In this document: positions 8,068 to 16,892 of the stretch, piece by piece
Layout of the letters: each line of letters begins with the position of its first letter
Numbering within the stretch: the first letter of the stretch is position 1
Assembly: GCA_003427395.1 (NCBI GenBank)
Contig: BFEA01001039.1
Location: forward strand, 16,965 to 39,220
Direction: 5' to 3'
Source: Chara braunii
Taxonomy: Eukaryota; Streptophyta; Charophyceae; Charales; Characeae
DNA length: 22,256 bases
Program-made: the position numbers and the translations under genes
Notes under the pieces: generated by a model
Seen by the model: only the letters and a program-made list of their open reading frames with translations
What the model was told of the DNA's origin: nothing
The model's database searches: none

Positions 8068-8601
8068 CCTTTGGTTGACCCAGTCAAACATGCAATACTG
8101 CCTTCCTCCCATCCTTCCCCCAGATGCAATCCCACAATCTGCTTTCAGTCAAGCAACAAAACTGAAACTGAGATTTGCATGCATTCCTTTACTTCATCTG
8201 ATTAAATCCTGGAAAGAAAGTAAAATCATAGGGCCATCACATGCATACATCAGTCAAACTAGAGAGAGATAGTCAAACATGGGTATAGAGGGGTCATACG
8301 GGCAGAAAGATATATACCTGACAGTTCCCTGCCTCCAAGACTCCGCCTGAGTCCCGGCAGAGCTCCCGCAATCGGTGGGTTGACTCCCCACAGAGTCTTG
8401 CTGCGGTCCTACGGGTTGCAACCCCACCTGCCGCCTTCCTCTCGTAGCCAAGATTAGACTGAGAGTAAGAAGGGCAGAATATAAGGGGTTTCAGACTCTC
8501 GAGATACAAGAAAGGGACCAACTCAACTCCCAGGAGAGAGCCTTGTTATCTTCCTTCGCATGAGGGCCCCGAATGATGGCCAGTATGCTGCAGCTTGGTC
8601 A

Positions 8602-8900
8602 AATTGAGGTCAAATCATCAGTTGCTGACTTTTTGACGACCCTCTAACTCGCGATAATAACCCCCTTCACAAGCCTGATCGTGCCTCCAAATCCCACTGC
8701 CTCGATCTCAAACGGCACCACCACTTGACACTAGAGCACATCTCCCTCACGCTATATCAAAATGTTGGTGATGCGTAGTCAACCCCCAACAAAACACAGC
8801 CTACTCAGTCAACTATAGTCAAACTGCCACCTGTTGACTCCCTGGCGACTCTCCAATTTGCAGCAATGATCCCTTTTTGCTAGCTGGATCAACCCCGCTG
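8602..8900 (+). repeat. Degenerate ~200-bp-spaced direct repeat with primer-site-like core
   Basis: Two related segments start near 8602 and 8816. The first contains TTTTTGACGACCCTCTAA and the second CCCTGGCGACTCTCCAA. Both are preceded by GTCAAA words and followed by CGCGATAAT/GCAGCAATGAT and AACCCCCTT/GATCCCTTT. The second core resembles the tRNA-Arg-type primer binding site of Tat/Ogre gypsy elements. If so, the retroelement body would lie to the right, but no gag was recognised there. Confidence 0.45.
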
Positions 8901-10200
8901 CGCAGTCTAAGAAGGTTGTCGGCGCCCATAGCAACCGTGCTCAGCAATCAGCCCCGTAGCCATGCATCAGCGCCGTGCTATATAGCACATACACAACCAG
9001 TATATGATAAGTACCGCCAGCAGCGCAATGGAATATCGCAATAGGCCGCTCAAAGGCTGCAACAGCAGCAACCTCGGCGAGTCAAAAGTTGCACTGGCAC
9101 GTTCCAGTCCTCCATCTGCAGTCGTGACCAGTCTGTTATGCCGCTACTGGCAGCTCTTTGTTGGCAACGCACCGTGCTGACACCTGCACATCTTCTAGTC
9201 CCATCAGACTGCACTCAGCAGTCTTTCCCTCAACAACGACCATAATCAGCAGCAGTAGCAGCGGTAGCCTTCCCATACATCTGCTCAACCCCCACGACGC
9301 GAACTCAACTCTCCTCTTTTGCGGGACCCTGTGCCCTGATCATGTTTACAATACCAGTCTGTCCCAACCTTGAGCAACAACACACAATCAAAGATGCAGC
9401 GCACTCAGCCTTCACATGAAACAACAAGGCATCGTAAGGATACACGATGCTGAATACAACGAACTGCAACTGCTGTGCACTTCAAACACAGTTGTTGTCG
9501 TCAATCCCCCACTTTTCTGCGCCCGGCCGGTTCAACGCACCAAAACCCGCCTGTCCACCATTTTCGCTGATCCCTTGCGGGTACGCAGTTCGGCACCATA
9601 GCTCGCCCCTTGGTTCATCCGCACTGCCCACAGCGTTCCAATACTCCTTGCCAGTGCAAATGCCAACAAACGAGGTCTGTGTGCTTATCGAGCTTTCCCT
9701 CTTACGCGGGCTTCCCACTGGAGACTGCAATACCAACTATCTCGTGGAGCTTCCAGAACGACACAGACCACGAGGCGGTTCGAATAGTCCTTCGCCCCAC
9801 GAACCCCAAGACCGACAAAGGATCTGTACGCCAGCGCTACTGCGAACCTCCACCAGTCTATCCTCTGGTCCTGCTATTTGCAGGCATAGCTTCACCAAGC
9901 CTTAGCTCCCAACGGGCATGCACACACCCACTTCCTCGCAATGATTGTGGCTTGCGGCTGACATAGCAGGTAAATGTCAATTGCTCCTTCACTCTCCCTC
10001 CGCCGAACGAAACGCATCCGGCCGCTTGGCATGGCCAAGTCCAGTCACAGTCTGAGAAGTCGACCTGGACGCCAGGCTAAAACACGGGATAACGAATCGG
10101 CGGCGCAGAAAGCTGGTCGGAGATGATCAGAGCAACTCCACTCAGCACTGCGACCGGAGCTAGGAGTAGCGGAGGCTAGGAAACGACCGTAGCCCGCCCC
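8900..10200. other. No gene recognised
   Basis: GC-richer DNA with several medium open frames on both strands, none with a recognisable domain, hydrophobic pattern or codon consistency. Small palindromes occur, such as GTGCTATATAGCAC near 8974 and CTTGGC/GCCAAG near 10025. A splice-donor-like CAGGTAAAT occurs near 9967. Confidence 0.5.
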
Positions 10201-10228
10201 TCAGCAATTACACAGAATGAGAGTGAAT

Positions 10229-10669
10229 TTTCCGCCTGAAAGCAGAAAGGTACATCTCGGCCTTGTTGTCCTTCCTTCCGCCCGCAGCTTCCGCTTTCCA
10301 CAGCCTTGATCGACAGGGTGAGCACTGCACAGGCTCATCAGGTAAGTACCTAACCTCGCGGCTGGCCCACGCCGCTTTACTCAAATGGGATGTGCAAAAA
10401 TCGGAATGAATATTCCGCTAAAACGCGGATATATACATCCCGAATTGGAAACTTCCTTTATGGTTGTCATCCCCTGCTATGCACAGCCTCTAACCCCTGC
10501 AGCGCCAAGACCGGCCATTGATCCCCAAATACGACCTTACCATTGATCTCGCCCGCCACCAACACCCCTATTCCGTATCTTTTCCTGCCCGATTCTGTTG
10601 ACGAACGGGCAAGATACCCGCTCCTTGTCACAAATGCCAAGTACGAGTGAATCTACCTCTAAAACGTAG
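10229..10669. repeat. Hairpin family 2, first group
   Basis: Four hairpins. 10229-10248: TTTCCGC/GCAGAAA, one mismatch. 10414-10429: TCCGC/GCGGA around TAAAAC, with a possible outer stem GGGATGT (10387-10393) and ACATCCC just after 10433. 10586-10611: TGCCCG/CGGGCA, with an inner TTC/GAA after a bulged A. 10653-10669: CTAC/GTAG around CTCTAAAAC. Copies at 10229, 10414 and 10653 are preceded by GAAT, and all are followed by a word like GGTACATC, ATATACATC, AGATACCC or AGATGCAC. Confidence 0.65.
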
Positions 10670-11099
10670 GAAGATGCACTCAAAAGAGAACCGATGCAAG
10701 TACGGACTGAGAGGCCATTAGACACAGACTCAGCGGCGTGCATACAAGGGGGGATAGAGAAAGATATCATCTACCGTTAGAATGGGTAATTCAAAATGAA
10801 TCGATCGCAAAAACGTGGCTAGGTACACCACATACTTTCGAAAAAAAAACAAACTACCTCACTGGGCGCAGATCCTGATGCCAACCCTGGCCACACTACC
10901 ATCCTACAGGTAAATCCTACACTCCTATCATTCTCGCAATACCTCGAACTCTCGAATTAGTATCTTACTATTACCGATCTCGTAGAGGAACGACTCATCT
11001 CTCATAATTTCTCTCATACGATATCTACGACTCCGTCCCCTTTCCCGCAGCCCATAGCTCCCGTACCGGCCAGACCGTTGCCCAAATCGAAAATCTGGC

Positions 11100-11540
11100 A
11101 TGGCCATTCGATCCGGCTTGCCTGAAAACCCCCAGTTAGCCTCTTTACTCGCCCGATTTCATCAAGAAACGGGCGAGATACATGGCTTTCCTCCTTCGTT
11201 CACTTTCCTCCCTCCTCCATAGCTCCTCGCAGTCTGATTCTCATCTAACTCCTAACTCGCTAACCCATTACCAAAACTAACAACATAATCTGTTTCGCCC
11301 AGCCCAAAAACCTCTAAAACGAGTCTTCTCTCGCTCGATTTCGCTAAGAAACGAGCGAGATACTTGACTTTTACTCCCGGCCATATCCATCCTCGAACGC
11401 CTCCGCGCACCACTTTTCCAGTCTAACTCTTTCTCTACCCAACTAACACTAAAACTAACAACACCAATGAATTCGCCCTACCCAAAAACCCGAGTTTACT
11501 ACCTTTCCCCGCTCGTTTCCACTGAGAGACGAACGGGTCA
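11100..11540 (+). repeat. ~180-bp degenerate tandem repeat carrying family-2 hairpins
   Basis: Three units, with hairpins at 11148-11177, 11330-11359 and 11509-11536 (spacing about 182 and 178). The outer stems are CTCGCCCG/CGGGCGAG, CTCGCTCG/CGAGCGAG and CCGCTCG/CGAACGG (one mismatch). The first two have a bulged A followed by an inner TTTC/GAAA stem and a 5-base loop; the third has TTTC/GAGA and no bulge. Units two and three share AAAACTAACAACA upstream, and units one and three share CTCCATAGCTC downstream. ATACATG or ATACTTG follows the first two stems. Confidence 0.78.
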
Positions 11541-11694
11541 TGCCTCTTTCACTTCCTCCATAGCTCGCTGCCCCTGCGTTGTTGCACTCTTTAGTTCTGC
11601 GCATGCACCCAACGCAGAATCCCGCTCTGATTCATTCACCACTTCCCCCCCCCTTTCTCTCCTTTTTTTTTTGCTTCTTCCTACTGCCCCACTT

Positions 11695-11727
11695 TCCGGA
11701 TGCATTCACCATGGACCGACATCCGGA
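11695..11727. repeat. 8-bp hairpin
   Basis: TCCGGATG and CATCCGGA enclose a 17-base loop. A smaller TCTGCG/CGCAGA stem lies upstream at about 11596-11618. They continue the hairpin-rich character of the region but lack the family-2 inner stem. Confidence 0.65.
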
Positions 11728-11837
11728 TTCAAGCCATCTTCTCTCTGCCTTCTTGCTCCTTTTCTGCGCCCGTCCCTCCTCTTCTACGCGCTGGCCGCTG
11801 TCTCCCCCCCTGCGCTGAGCTGCCTGTTCACCCGTAT

Positions 11838-12117
11838 ACCGCACGGGTCTTAGTTGACACAGGCAGCGGGTCGGCGGTCATGAGAGCCGAGCACTTGCCA
11901 ACTTAATCAGCCAAAAGACTGATACCTCTGCACAGTTGCAGTGGTGAACCTGGCATCCCTGCGGGTTCAAGGGTGCCGGGCCTGCTGCGCAGCCAGCCAC
12001 ACATGCCTTGCGAAGCGGGTCCGGTGCAGTTCTTGGTGGGAGTAGCAGCCCTTCAAATGAGAACTTTGGAGGCCGAAGTGGAGGTGGACTCAATCTGGCA
12101 TCTGCTGCTGGGATAGC
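11838..12117 (+). pseudogene. Possible retropepsin-like fragment, broken
   Basis: One frame reads VLVDTGSGSAVM at 11847-11882, which fits the active-site motif (hydrophobic, D-T/S-G) of retroelement aspartic proteases. These cut the gag-pol polyprotein. A stop follows at 11904-11906. The same frame then stays open to about 12117 and ends with HLLLG, reminiscent of the ILG strand near the end of retropepsins. The length between the two is right for the family, but the middle is not recognisable and no reverse transcriptase follows. A chance match is quite possible. Confidence 0.3.
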
Positions 12118-12143
12118 CTGCCGCACTATGAAAAATGCGGCAG
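12118..12143. repeat. 8-bp hairpin
   Basis: CTGCCGCA and TGCGGCAG enclose a 10-base loop just after the possible protease fragment. Confidence 0.6.
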
Positions 12144-12187
12144 CCTCCCATGGGTACCCGCTGGCCCCACCCCGCTCAGGCATAGTT

Positions 12188-12567
12188 CACCATCTTGCGT
12201 GCCCCAGCGGCACGCTCACTCTCAAACCTCTCACAGCAGATGGTGGGGAGCGGACGATGCACCACATCGGCTGGCCCTTGGCCGGCACCACCCACCTGTT
12301 GCAGCAGGTAGTGCACCTGTTTGGTGCGGCAGATCCCGCATGTTCCCTCGCTGGAGGCTTGAGCACGGATGTGGTTGCTACGGGGTTCCCTATAACCCGC
12401 AGCCTGTTGCCTTACCGCTACAGCCTCTCCACAATGCCCCGGGCTGCTTTGCCCCTCTGCGCCCGGGCACCGGTCACCATTTTTCGTGTCCCAATGGGCA
12501 CACTCACACATAAACCTCTCACAGCACCACGGTGGGGAGCGGACGGTGCGCCACATCGGCTGGCCCT
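12188..12567 (+). repeat. Imperfect ~92-bp direct repeat pair
   Basis: Copies at 12188-12278 and 12475-12567 are spaced 287 bases apart. Shared blocks are CACCAT, CACTC, AAACCTCTCACAGCA, GGTGGGGAGCGGACG and CACATCGGCTGGCCCT. Open frames run through both on either strand because the region is GC-rich, but the similarity is at DNA level. The right copy runs into a poly-T tract. Confidence 0.75.
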
Positions 12568-12578
12568 GCCACCCAGCC

Positions 12579-12601
12579 TTTTTTTTTTTTTTTTTTTTTT
12601 T
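12579..12601 (-). repeat. Poly-T (23 T), possible minus-strand poly-A tail
   Basis: This tract and the A21 tract at 12753-12773 bracket about 150 bases. The bracketed stretch might be a short retrotransposed sequence, but I could not identify it. An AAAT microsatellite follows at about 12776-12795. Confidence 0.7.
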
Positions 12602-12984
12602 GTGTGTCGTGGGCCAACCCGAAGGGCGCGCACCTAGGGCCCTCGAGTGCCGTGTCGGCCACCCACGCCCGGTAATACCATAGCGGAGCCGGGGGCGTTG
12701 GTCTCAACGTTGGCCTCAACTCGATCACCACTCTAGGGACTTTATAAAACGTAAAAAAAAAAAAAAAAAAAAATCCAAATAAATAAATAAATAAGATAAT
12801 AGTAAGAATAGCGCCGCGCATTCCGCTGATCTGCGACGTTGCGCACGCCCACGCCTCGTATGGGTGCCCCTCGCTGTCAATACCCCATGCGTGCCGCTCA
12901 CCCTGACGAGGACCTAAACTTCCTCCAGCACGCACGCCGATGATAAGCGGACGAGGCCGCACTCGTGTGACTTGCAGAAAACAC

Positions 12985-13310
12985 GCAAAATACCCTTGTA
13001 AGGGTATTTGGTACGACAACGGGTCTGAGTGCGAGCGTGAGTGGGTTGTGTGTGGTGTGGGAGAGTGTTGGCCATAGCCTCTGCTGCTACTCGATGAGGG
13101 GTGGGGGACAATGAGAAAGGGAGGCGCAACTACTGGCAAAATGCTCAGTCTTCGCGTTAGCTGGACCTCCACCGGTGGCCCCACCCCATCTCTGACTACC
13201 GCTGTTGGGGCGGGGGGCAACATGATTTACCTAATTTGTGAGGCCCTATGCTTGCAGGGGTCCCGTCTATATAGTAGTCTTAGGACTAGTGGTGGGAAGG
13301 TAGTGAATGG
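12985..13310 (+). mobile_element. Dispersed repeat, SINE-family body (copy 3)
   Basis: This segment aligns in the same orientation with about 17015-17320. Shared blocks are TTGTGTGTGGTGTG, GGGAGAGTG, CAACTACTG, CAAAATGCTC, ACCCC, GGGGCAACA-like and GCAGGGGTCCC/GCAGGGATCCC. The tRNA-like head seen upstream of the other copy is not visible here. A palindrome AAATACCCTT/AAGGGTATTT (12988-13009) stands at the left boundary, where the other copy has CCCCTAATAGGG. Confidence 0.7.
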
Positions 13311-13372
13311 CAAAAAGAATTTGAGAAACTGCTAAATTTGCGCTTGCATAAGGCTTTGGACGGTTGTATCAA

Positions 13373-13825
13373 AGGGACGCTGGACCTGGTTTCCGGCAGG
13401 TGTAGCTCCCCACCAATAGATGGAGCAGCCTCATAATCAAGGCCTCAATCCTGGTGGTTCTCTCACCACCGCCAGGATAGAGGTCTTGCACAAAGTGGCT
13501 ATTTCGGGGGGGTGTGGGGAGGGAACTACGCGGGAGTCACAAAAAAGAGTTATAATTGCACTATGGGCCAAGATACAGTTTCGAATTGCAGTGTGGGCAA
13601 TGTTTACAACCCAGCTTTCTGGCCAGGGAGGGTGCCCGGAGTGCAATTGCAAACTGTATCTTGCACCTTTTTTTATTTTTTATTTTTTATTTTTATTTTT
13701 TTTAAAACAACCAACCCGAACAGATGTTAGGGATGCTGGTATGAGCAGGCACCACTAGCACTATCGGGGAGGCTCCATCTATTGGTGGGGAGCAGCACCT
13801 GCTGGAAAGCGGGTCCAGCGTCCCT
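13373..13825. mobile_element. Nested inverted-repeat structure
   Basis: Outer arms 13373-13426 and 13772-13825 (54 bases each) are inverted copies with few mismatches, sharing GGGACGCTGGACC and CTCCCCACCAATAGATGGAGC. Inside lies a second inverted pair, 13569-13590 and 13642-13663, matching at 20 of 22 positions around the word AGATACAGTTT. The stretch 13515-13585 also resembles the minus strand of the LINE at 16255-16325. A T-rich ATTTTTT tract fills 13670-13702. No target duplication was found. It may be two head-to-head insertions rather than one transposon. Confidence 0.65.
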
Positions 13826-13914
13826 GAACATTGTGGTTGTTTGTATGAATGGGCATGTGATTGTAGCCGTAACAGTTAAGATAAACCCTTAAACTCTAGT
13901 GACTGTCCTTCTTC

Positions 13915-14366
13915 CTGTTGCCCGGGGTGCAGTCTTGTGGACTGCTGTGACAGTTTGAGGTGTATTGTGTAACTGTGGAGCGGATGTGGGGTGGCATTCA
14001 CCACCCTCAGTCCCCTCCCTCCCAAAACCCAAGATGTCTTGTGCAGTGTTATGACAATGTGAGGTGTATTGTATAAGCATGAAACTGATGTGGGGTGGCT
14101 TCTGCCACCCCCATTCCCTCCCTCCCAATCCCATCATGTGTATTGTGACCACCAGTGTTCCCTTGCCTATATTGTCTTCTAGACTCTGACAGTAATTCTG
14201 GAACTGATGTGGGGTGGCTTCCACCACCCCCTGTCCCCTCCCTCCCAAAACCCATAATGTCTTGTATAGTGCTGTGACAATGTGAGGTGTATTGTGTAAG
14301 TATGAAACTGATGTGGAGTGGCTTCCGCCACCCCCAATTCCCTCCCTCCCAAAACGCATGATGTAT
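13915..14366 (+). repeat. Four-unit tandem repeat with a hairpin in each unit
   Basis: The motif GATGTGG(G/A)GTGGC recurs at 13983, 14088, 14206 and 14310 (spacings 105, 118 and 104). Each is followed by CCACCC and CCCTCCCTCCCAA. The two halves form a stem such as GGGGTGGC/GCCACCCC with a short TTCY loop. Units 1, 2 and 4 also share TGAGGTGTATTGT upstream; unit 3 carries different sequence there. Long minus-strand open frames here are a by-product of the period. Confidence 0.85.
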
Positions 14367-14374
14367 GTTACCAT

Positions 14375-14880
14375 CTAAGGCTCATCCTACCTAGATACCC
14401 ATCTCATTGAGTCACTGAGTTGTCATTGTAGTATTAGCCTGGCAAATCTCTATCTCTATTATTGTGTCCACTTGTGGTGACATTGCACTATCGATCTGTT
14501 TAAACGCTATTTCCATCGTTGAATCCACCTATGTCAGGCTTTCAAATGTGGGGTGCAGTCTATTGTCCACAAACTGTATCACCATTAGCCTTCTGTCTAT
14601 TGTCATCTGAAGCTCCTCCCAGTTGATCTTGATCCATTGTCTGGCCGTGGGTGGTGGCTTTGTCTTTTATCTCCAGGGCGTACTCCCTTTAGCTTCTGCT
14701 GTAGTGGGATGTCCCTTCTTTACCAGCCATCTGCGAAGCGAGTTGGGGGTGAATGGAAGCGGAGGACTGTGGGTTTGGAGTGGAGAAAGGTTCGGGGGAA
14801 GGTTTTGGGTAGGGTTTGGATAGGGACATGAGGGGGGCATTTGGGGAGTGGAGCGGATCCCGATGTGTAAAAGGTTATTC
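14375..14880. other. Downstream of LINE remnant 1, no feature recognised
   Basis: Possibly includes the LINE 3' end and untranslated region (on the minus strand). I see no poly-A tail, tandem 3' repeat or target duplication that would mark its end. A short frame reads PPALRITFYTSG-like sequence on the minus strand but has no known domain. Confidence 0.45.
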
Positions 14881-16357
14881 TCAGTGCGGGAGGAGGATGA
14901 AATTGGTCGGCGGGAATGGGAACTGAAAGTGACTTCTTGATAAGCGTTCCCATTGTGGTTCTGTCAACATCCAACGTTTCCATCGCAACTGGTTGTCTTG
15001 ATCCAGTTCGCAGAGTTCCCCAGCATTGTCTACCCAGATAGAGCGAAAGTTATCAGAGAGTTCATTCCGTTTGGTGGTATCTGATTCCTTCTGAAGCATT
15101 CTTCTGAGTTCTTGCCAGGTCGCATGTGTATTTGCGGTGATTGTTTTTAAGATCGAGGCTCGCGCCTCCATGTAGCCGAACTGGTTGTGCTCATGCGCAC
15201 ACCTCATCCGCCATGCAGCCATTAACATTGACAGTCGTGTTATTGCCAGCAGGTTAAGGCTGAAGGGTGTCCATCTAAACCCTTGCGAGGGCGTTGCCCC
15301 CAACAAGATGATGTTAAGGTCCCATGGGAGGTGGTAGCCCATTAGATGATGCCACGTTGCATCCCACCATTACCATAGAGCAGTCCAGCAAGCAGTGTTC
15401 TAGTGTAGCTCGTTTCTTGGGTGTGGACCCACCGCAATAGGTACAAAGTGGAGATAGTTCGCCCCGGACTTCCAAATTCGTTCTAGATAGAATCCAGTCC
15501 GGGGTGGGCAGACATCTGTGTATGATCTGCCACTGTAGTGCTCTCAGATTAGTGGGTCGGATAGACGTGTAAGCAGCCCATCTAATTGTGCTAAAGTTTT
15601 CTGCGTTGAGGGGCAAGTCTCTCAGCCACCGCATTCTGATCTGTTCAGAAATATATGCAGGTTTCCTTGCTGTTCTGTAGCCATCCTTAACTATATATTG
15701 CCATATCTGCATTTTTCGGGAGCCCCCCATATCACATTCCCATTCTTATGGATTAAATGGGGGCTGGCAAAGGGGGGTGGCTGGCTCATACACGAAGAGT
15801 TCTTTGTCGCTATCTGTGACCACACAAATTCTAACGAGTCCCGCTGCTGGTGTTTGACGGTCGAGTTCATCGTGGCGGTCCAGTTTGGACCATCTTTCCC
15901 CTGGGAGTCGAGGTGTGTAAGCCAAAAGTCTCGCCTCTTGGGGGGTCACCGCCTGTACATTGTAAAGTACCATCGAGATCGGCCAGTCCTTTGGCCGCTC
16001 TACCCAGTCCCCCTGCTTTATTGTCGGGCCTCTCTTGAGTTCTATGACCCATGCCAGGGGGATAGCCTCTTGGATCTCTTGTAGACCCTCTTCCGGTTTT
16101 CTGACATAGTGCAGCTTTTGTCTAAGGTCTTGGGCCGACATCCATGTGTTTGCATGGACATTCCATAAATCAGCAATTGTGTAAATCCCTCTTCTCACCC
16201 AGGGGAGCCATCTCGAGCCCGTTTTCAATGAGAATGGTTTGCCTGCGAGATCTAGTATGACTGTATTTTGCACCCTAGTGCAATTATAACTCGTTTTTGT
16301 GACTCCTGAGTAGTTACCCCTTTTTAAAAAGATGGGGACACTCTCTATTGTTACCAA
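14881..16357 (-). pseudogene. LINE remnant 1: polymerase C-terminus with zf-RVT
   Basis: On the minus strand this is the part of a non-LTR retrotransposon ORF2 protein that follows the reverse transcriptase. From 16357 the frame runs to a TAA at 15748-15746, then continues in the same frame to 15314. A one-base shift near 15360-15375 is needed to go on to 14881. The zf-RVT domain is clear at about 15570-15360: RWAAYTSIRPTNLRALQWQI, then LCTYCGG and EHCLLDCSMV, giving C-x2-C and H-x3-C. After the shift, WWDATWHHLMGYHLPW continues the domain. The reverse transcriptase core is absent, so the copy is 5'-truncated; U6-derived sequence lies exactly there. Confidence 0.82.
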
Positions 16358-16358
16358 A

Positions 16359-16401
16359 TGTCATCCTTGTGCAGGGGCTATGCTAATCTTCTGTATGTCC
16401 C
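16359..16401 (-). pseudogene. U6 snRNA-derived segment, LINE-proximal
   Basis: The minus strand reads GGGACAT then ACAGAAGATTAGCATAGCCC and CTGCACAAGGATGACA. This is the U6 snRNA ISL and ACAGA-box region with small changes. The GGGACAT stretch matches the 5' stem of plant-type U6, with the part between it and ACAGA deleted. The segment is truncated and lacks a promoter and a terminal T-run, so it is not a working U6 gene. It ends two bases before the first LINE codon read on the same strand. Confidence 0.82.
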
Positions 16402-16410
16402 AAAAAGGAT

Positions 16411-16470
16411 GTGTCATCCTTGTGCAGGGGCCATGCTAACCTCCTCACCAAATTCCGTCACCTTGGAACT
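16411..16470 (-). pseudogene. U6 snRNA-derived segment, LINE-distal
   Basis: The minus strand reads TTAGCATGGCCCCTGCACAA then GGATGACACA, again the central part of U6. Upstream, AATTTGG and GAGGAGG may be degraded remains of the AAAATTGG and ACAGAGAAGA parts. The core match is 16411-16439; the extension to about 16470 is weaker. Two U6 pieces in tandem, both in the LINE's orientation, suggest repeated template switching or a duplication. Confidence 0.75.
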
Positions 16471-16892
16471 GCCACATGTCATGCCAAAAAGAATGGAGGA
16501 GCAAGTGGGATAGGGAGATTCATCCAGTCAGCCAATGATTCAGAGAGCATCCTATCAAAACATCTAGGCAACCATACGCACAAAACATGAGAGTGAAGTC
16601 ACACAGGTAAGCGGGGAGGGAGAAGGAAGATAGAGAAGATGAAGCTGGTAATAAGGTAGAAGGAAGTGATATGAAGAAGAGGAGGTTTAAGTGATGAGAA
16701 GTGAGACACTAGGATTCTCCCGAACGCGACCGACAGGTCATTAATTATTAACAATAAACACATTAACCTGTCGTCACGAGTACGCTAGATACATTCCTGA
16801 CAATCCTACCAGTGTCGGCGGCGACCCTACGCCGCATTTCAGCTGGTCGCCAACCGGCATCATTATGGGTCTTAGATCGCAAGTGTGGGAGA
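16471..16892. other. Purine-rich spacer with an inverted repeat
   Basis: No gene. The section about 16590-16720 is GA-rich. An inverted repeat CGACAGGT/ACCTGTCG (16731-16738 and 16766-16773) encloses an AT-rich loop, with an extra TTAAT/ATTAA pairing inside after a two-base bulge. Confidence 0.6.

Larger units (their letters stand above)
4417..8850 (+). mobile_element. Possible very long LTR of a Tat/Ogre-like element
   Basis: This non-coding block might be one LTR. It would start at TGTCACGGAC (4417), which resembles common plant gypsy LTR starts. It would end just before TGGCGACTCTCC (about 8852), which resembles the tRNA-Arg-type primer site of Tat/Ogre elements. Between them lie a tandem repeat array, the conserved-loop hairpins and recurrent GTCAA words. 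The foldback element at 6067-7483 is a later insertion, so the original block would be about 3 kb. No second LTR, no clear terminal CA and no adjacent gag were found, so this is an inference only. Confidence 0.25.

Noticed and set aside
9447-9966. Two overlapping frames of 118-152 codons
   Set aside because: No recognisable domain, two plus frames and one minus frame are open over the same DNA, and there is no sign of exon structure.
11862-11982. Another tRNA-like head
   Set aside because: A GGGTTCAAG word and an upstream TAGTTGACACAGG word occur, but the spacing is too long and no family sequence follows.
12008-12637. 209-codon plus-strand open frame
   Set aside because: It runs across two copies of a DNA-level direct repeat and ends in a poly-T tract read as poly-Phe. 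An open frame also exists on the opposite strand, as expected for GC-rich sequence. No domain.
13983-14366. Hammerhead ribozymes in the tandem repeat
   Set aside because: CTGATG followed by a stem is present, but the GAAA that must follow stem II is missing in all four units.
14623-14831. Plus-strand frames of 64-66 codons
   Set aside because: They lie in unassigned sequence beside the minus-strand LINE, are short, and show no domain.
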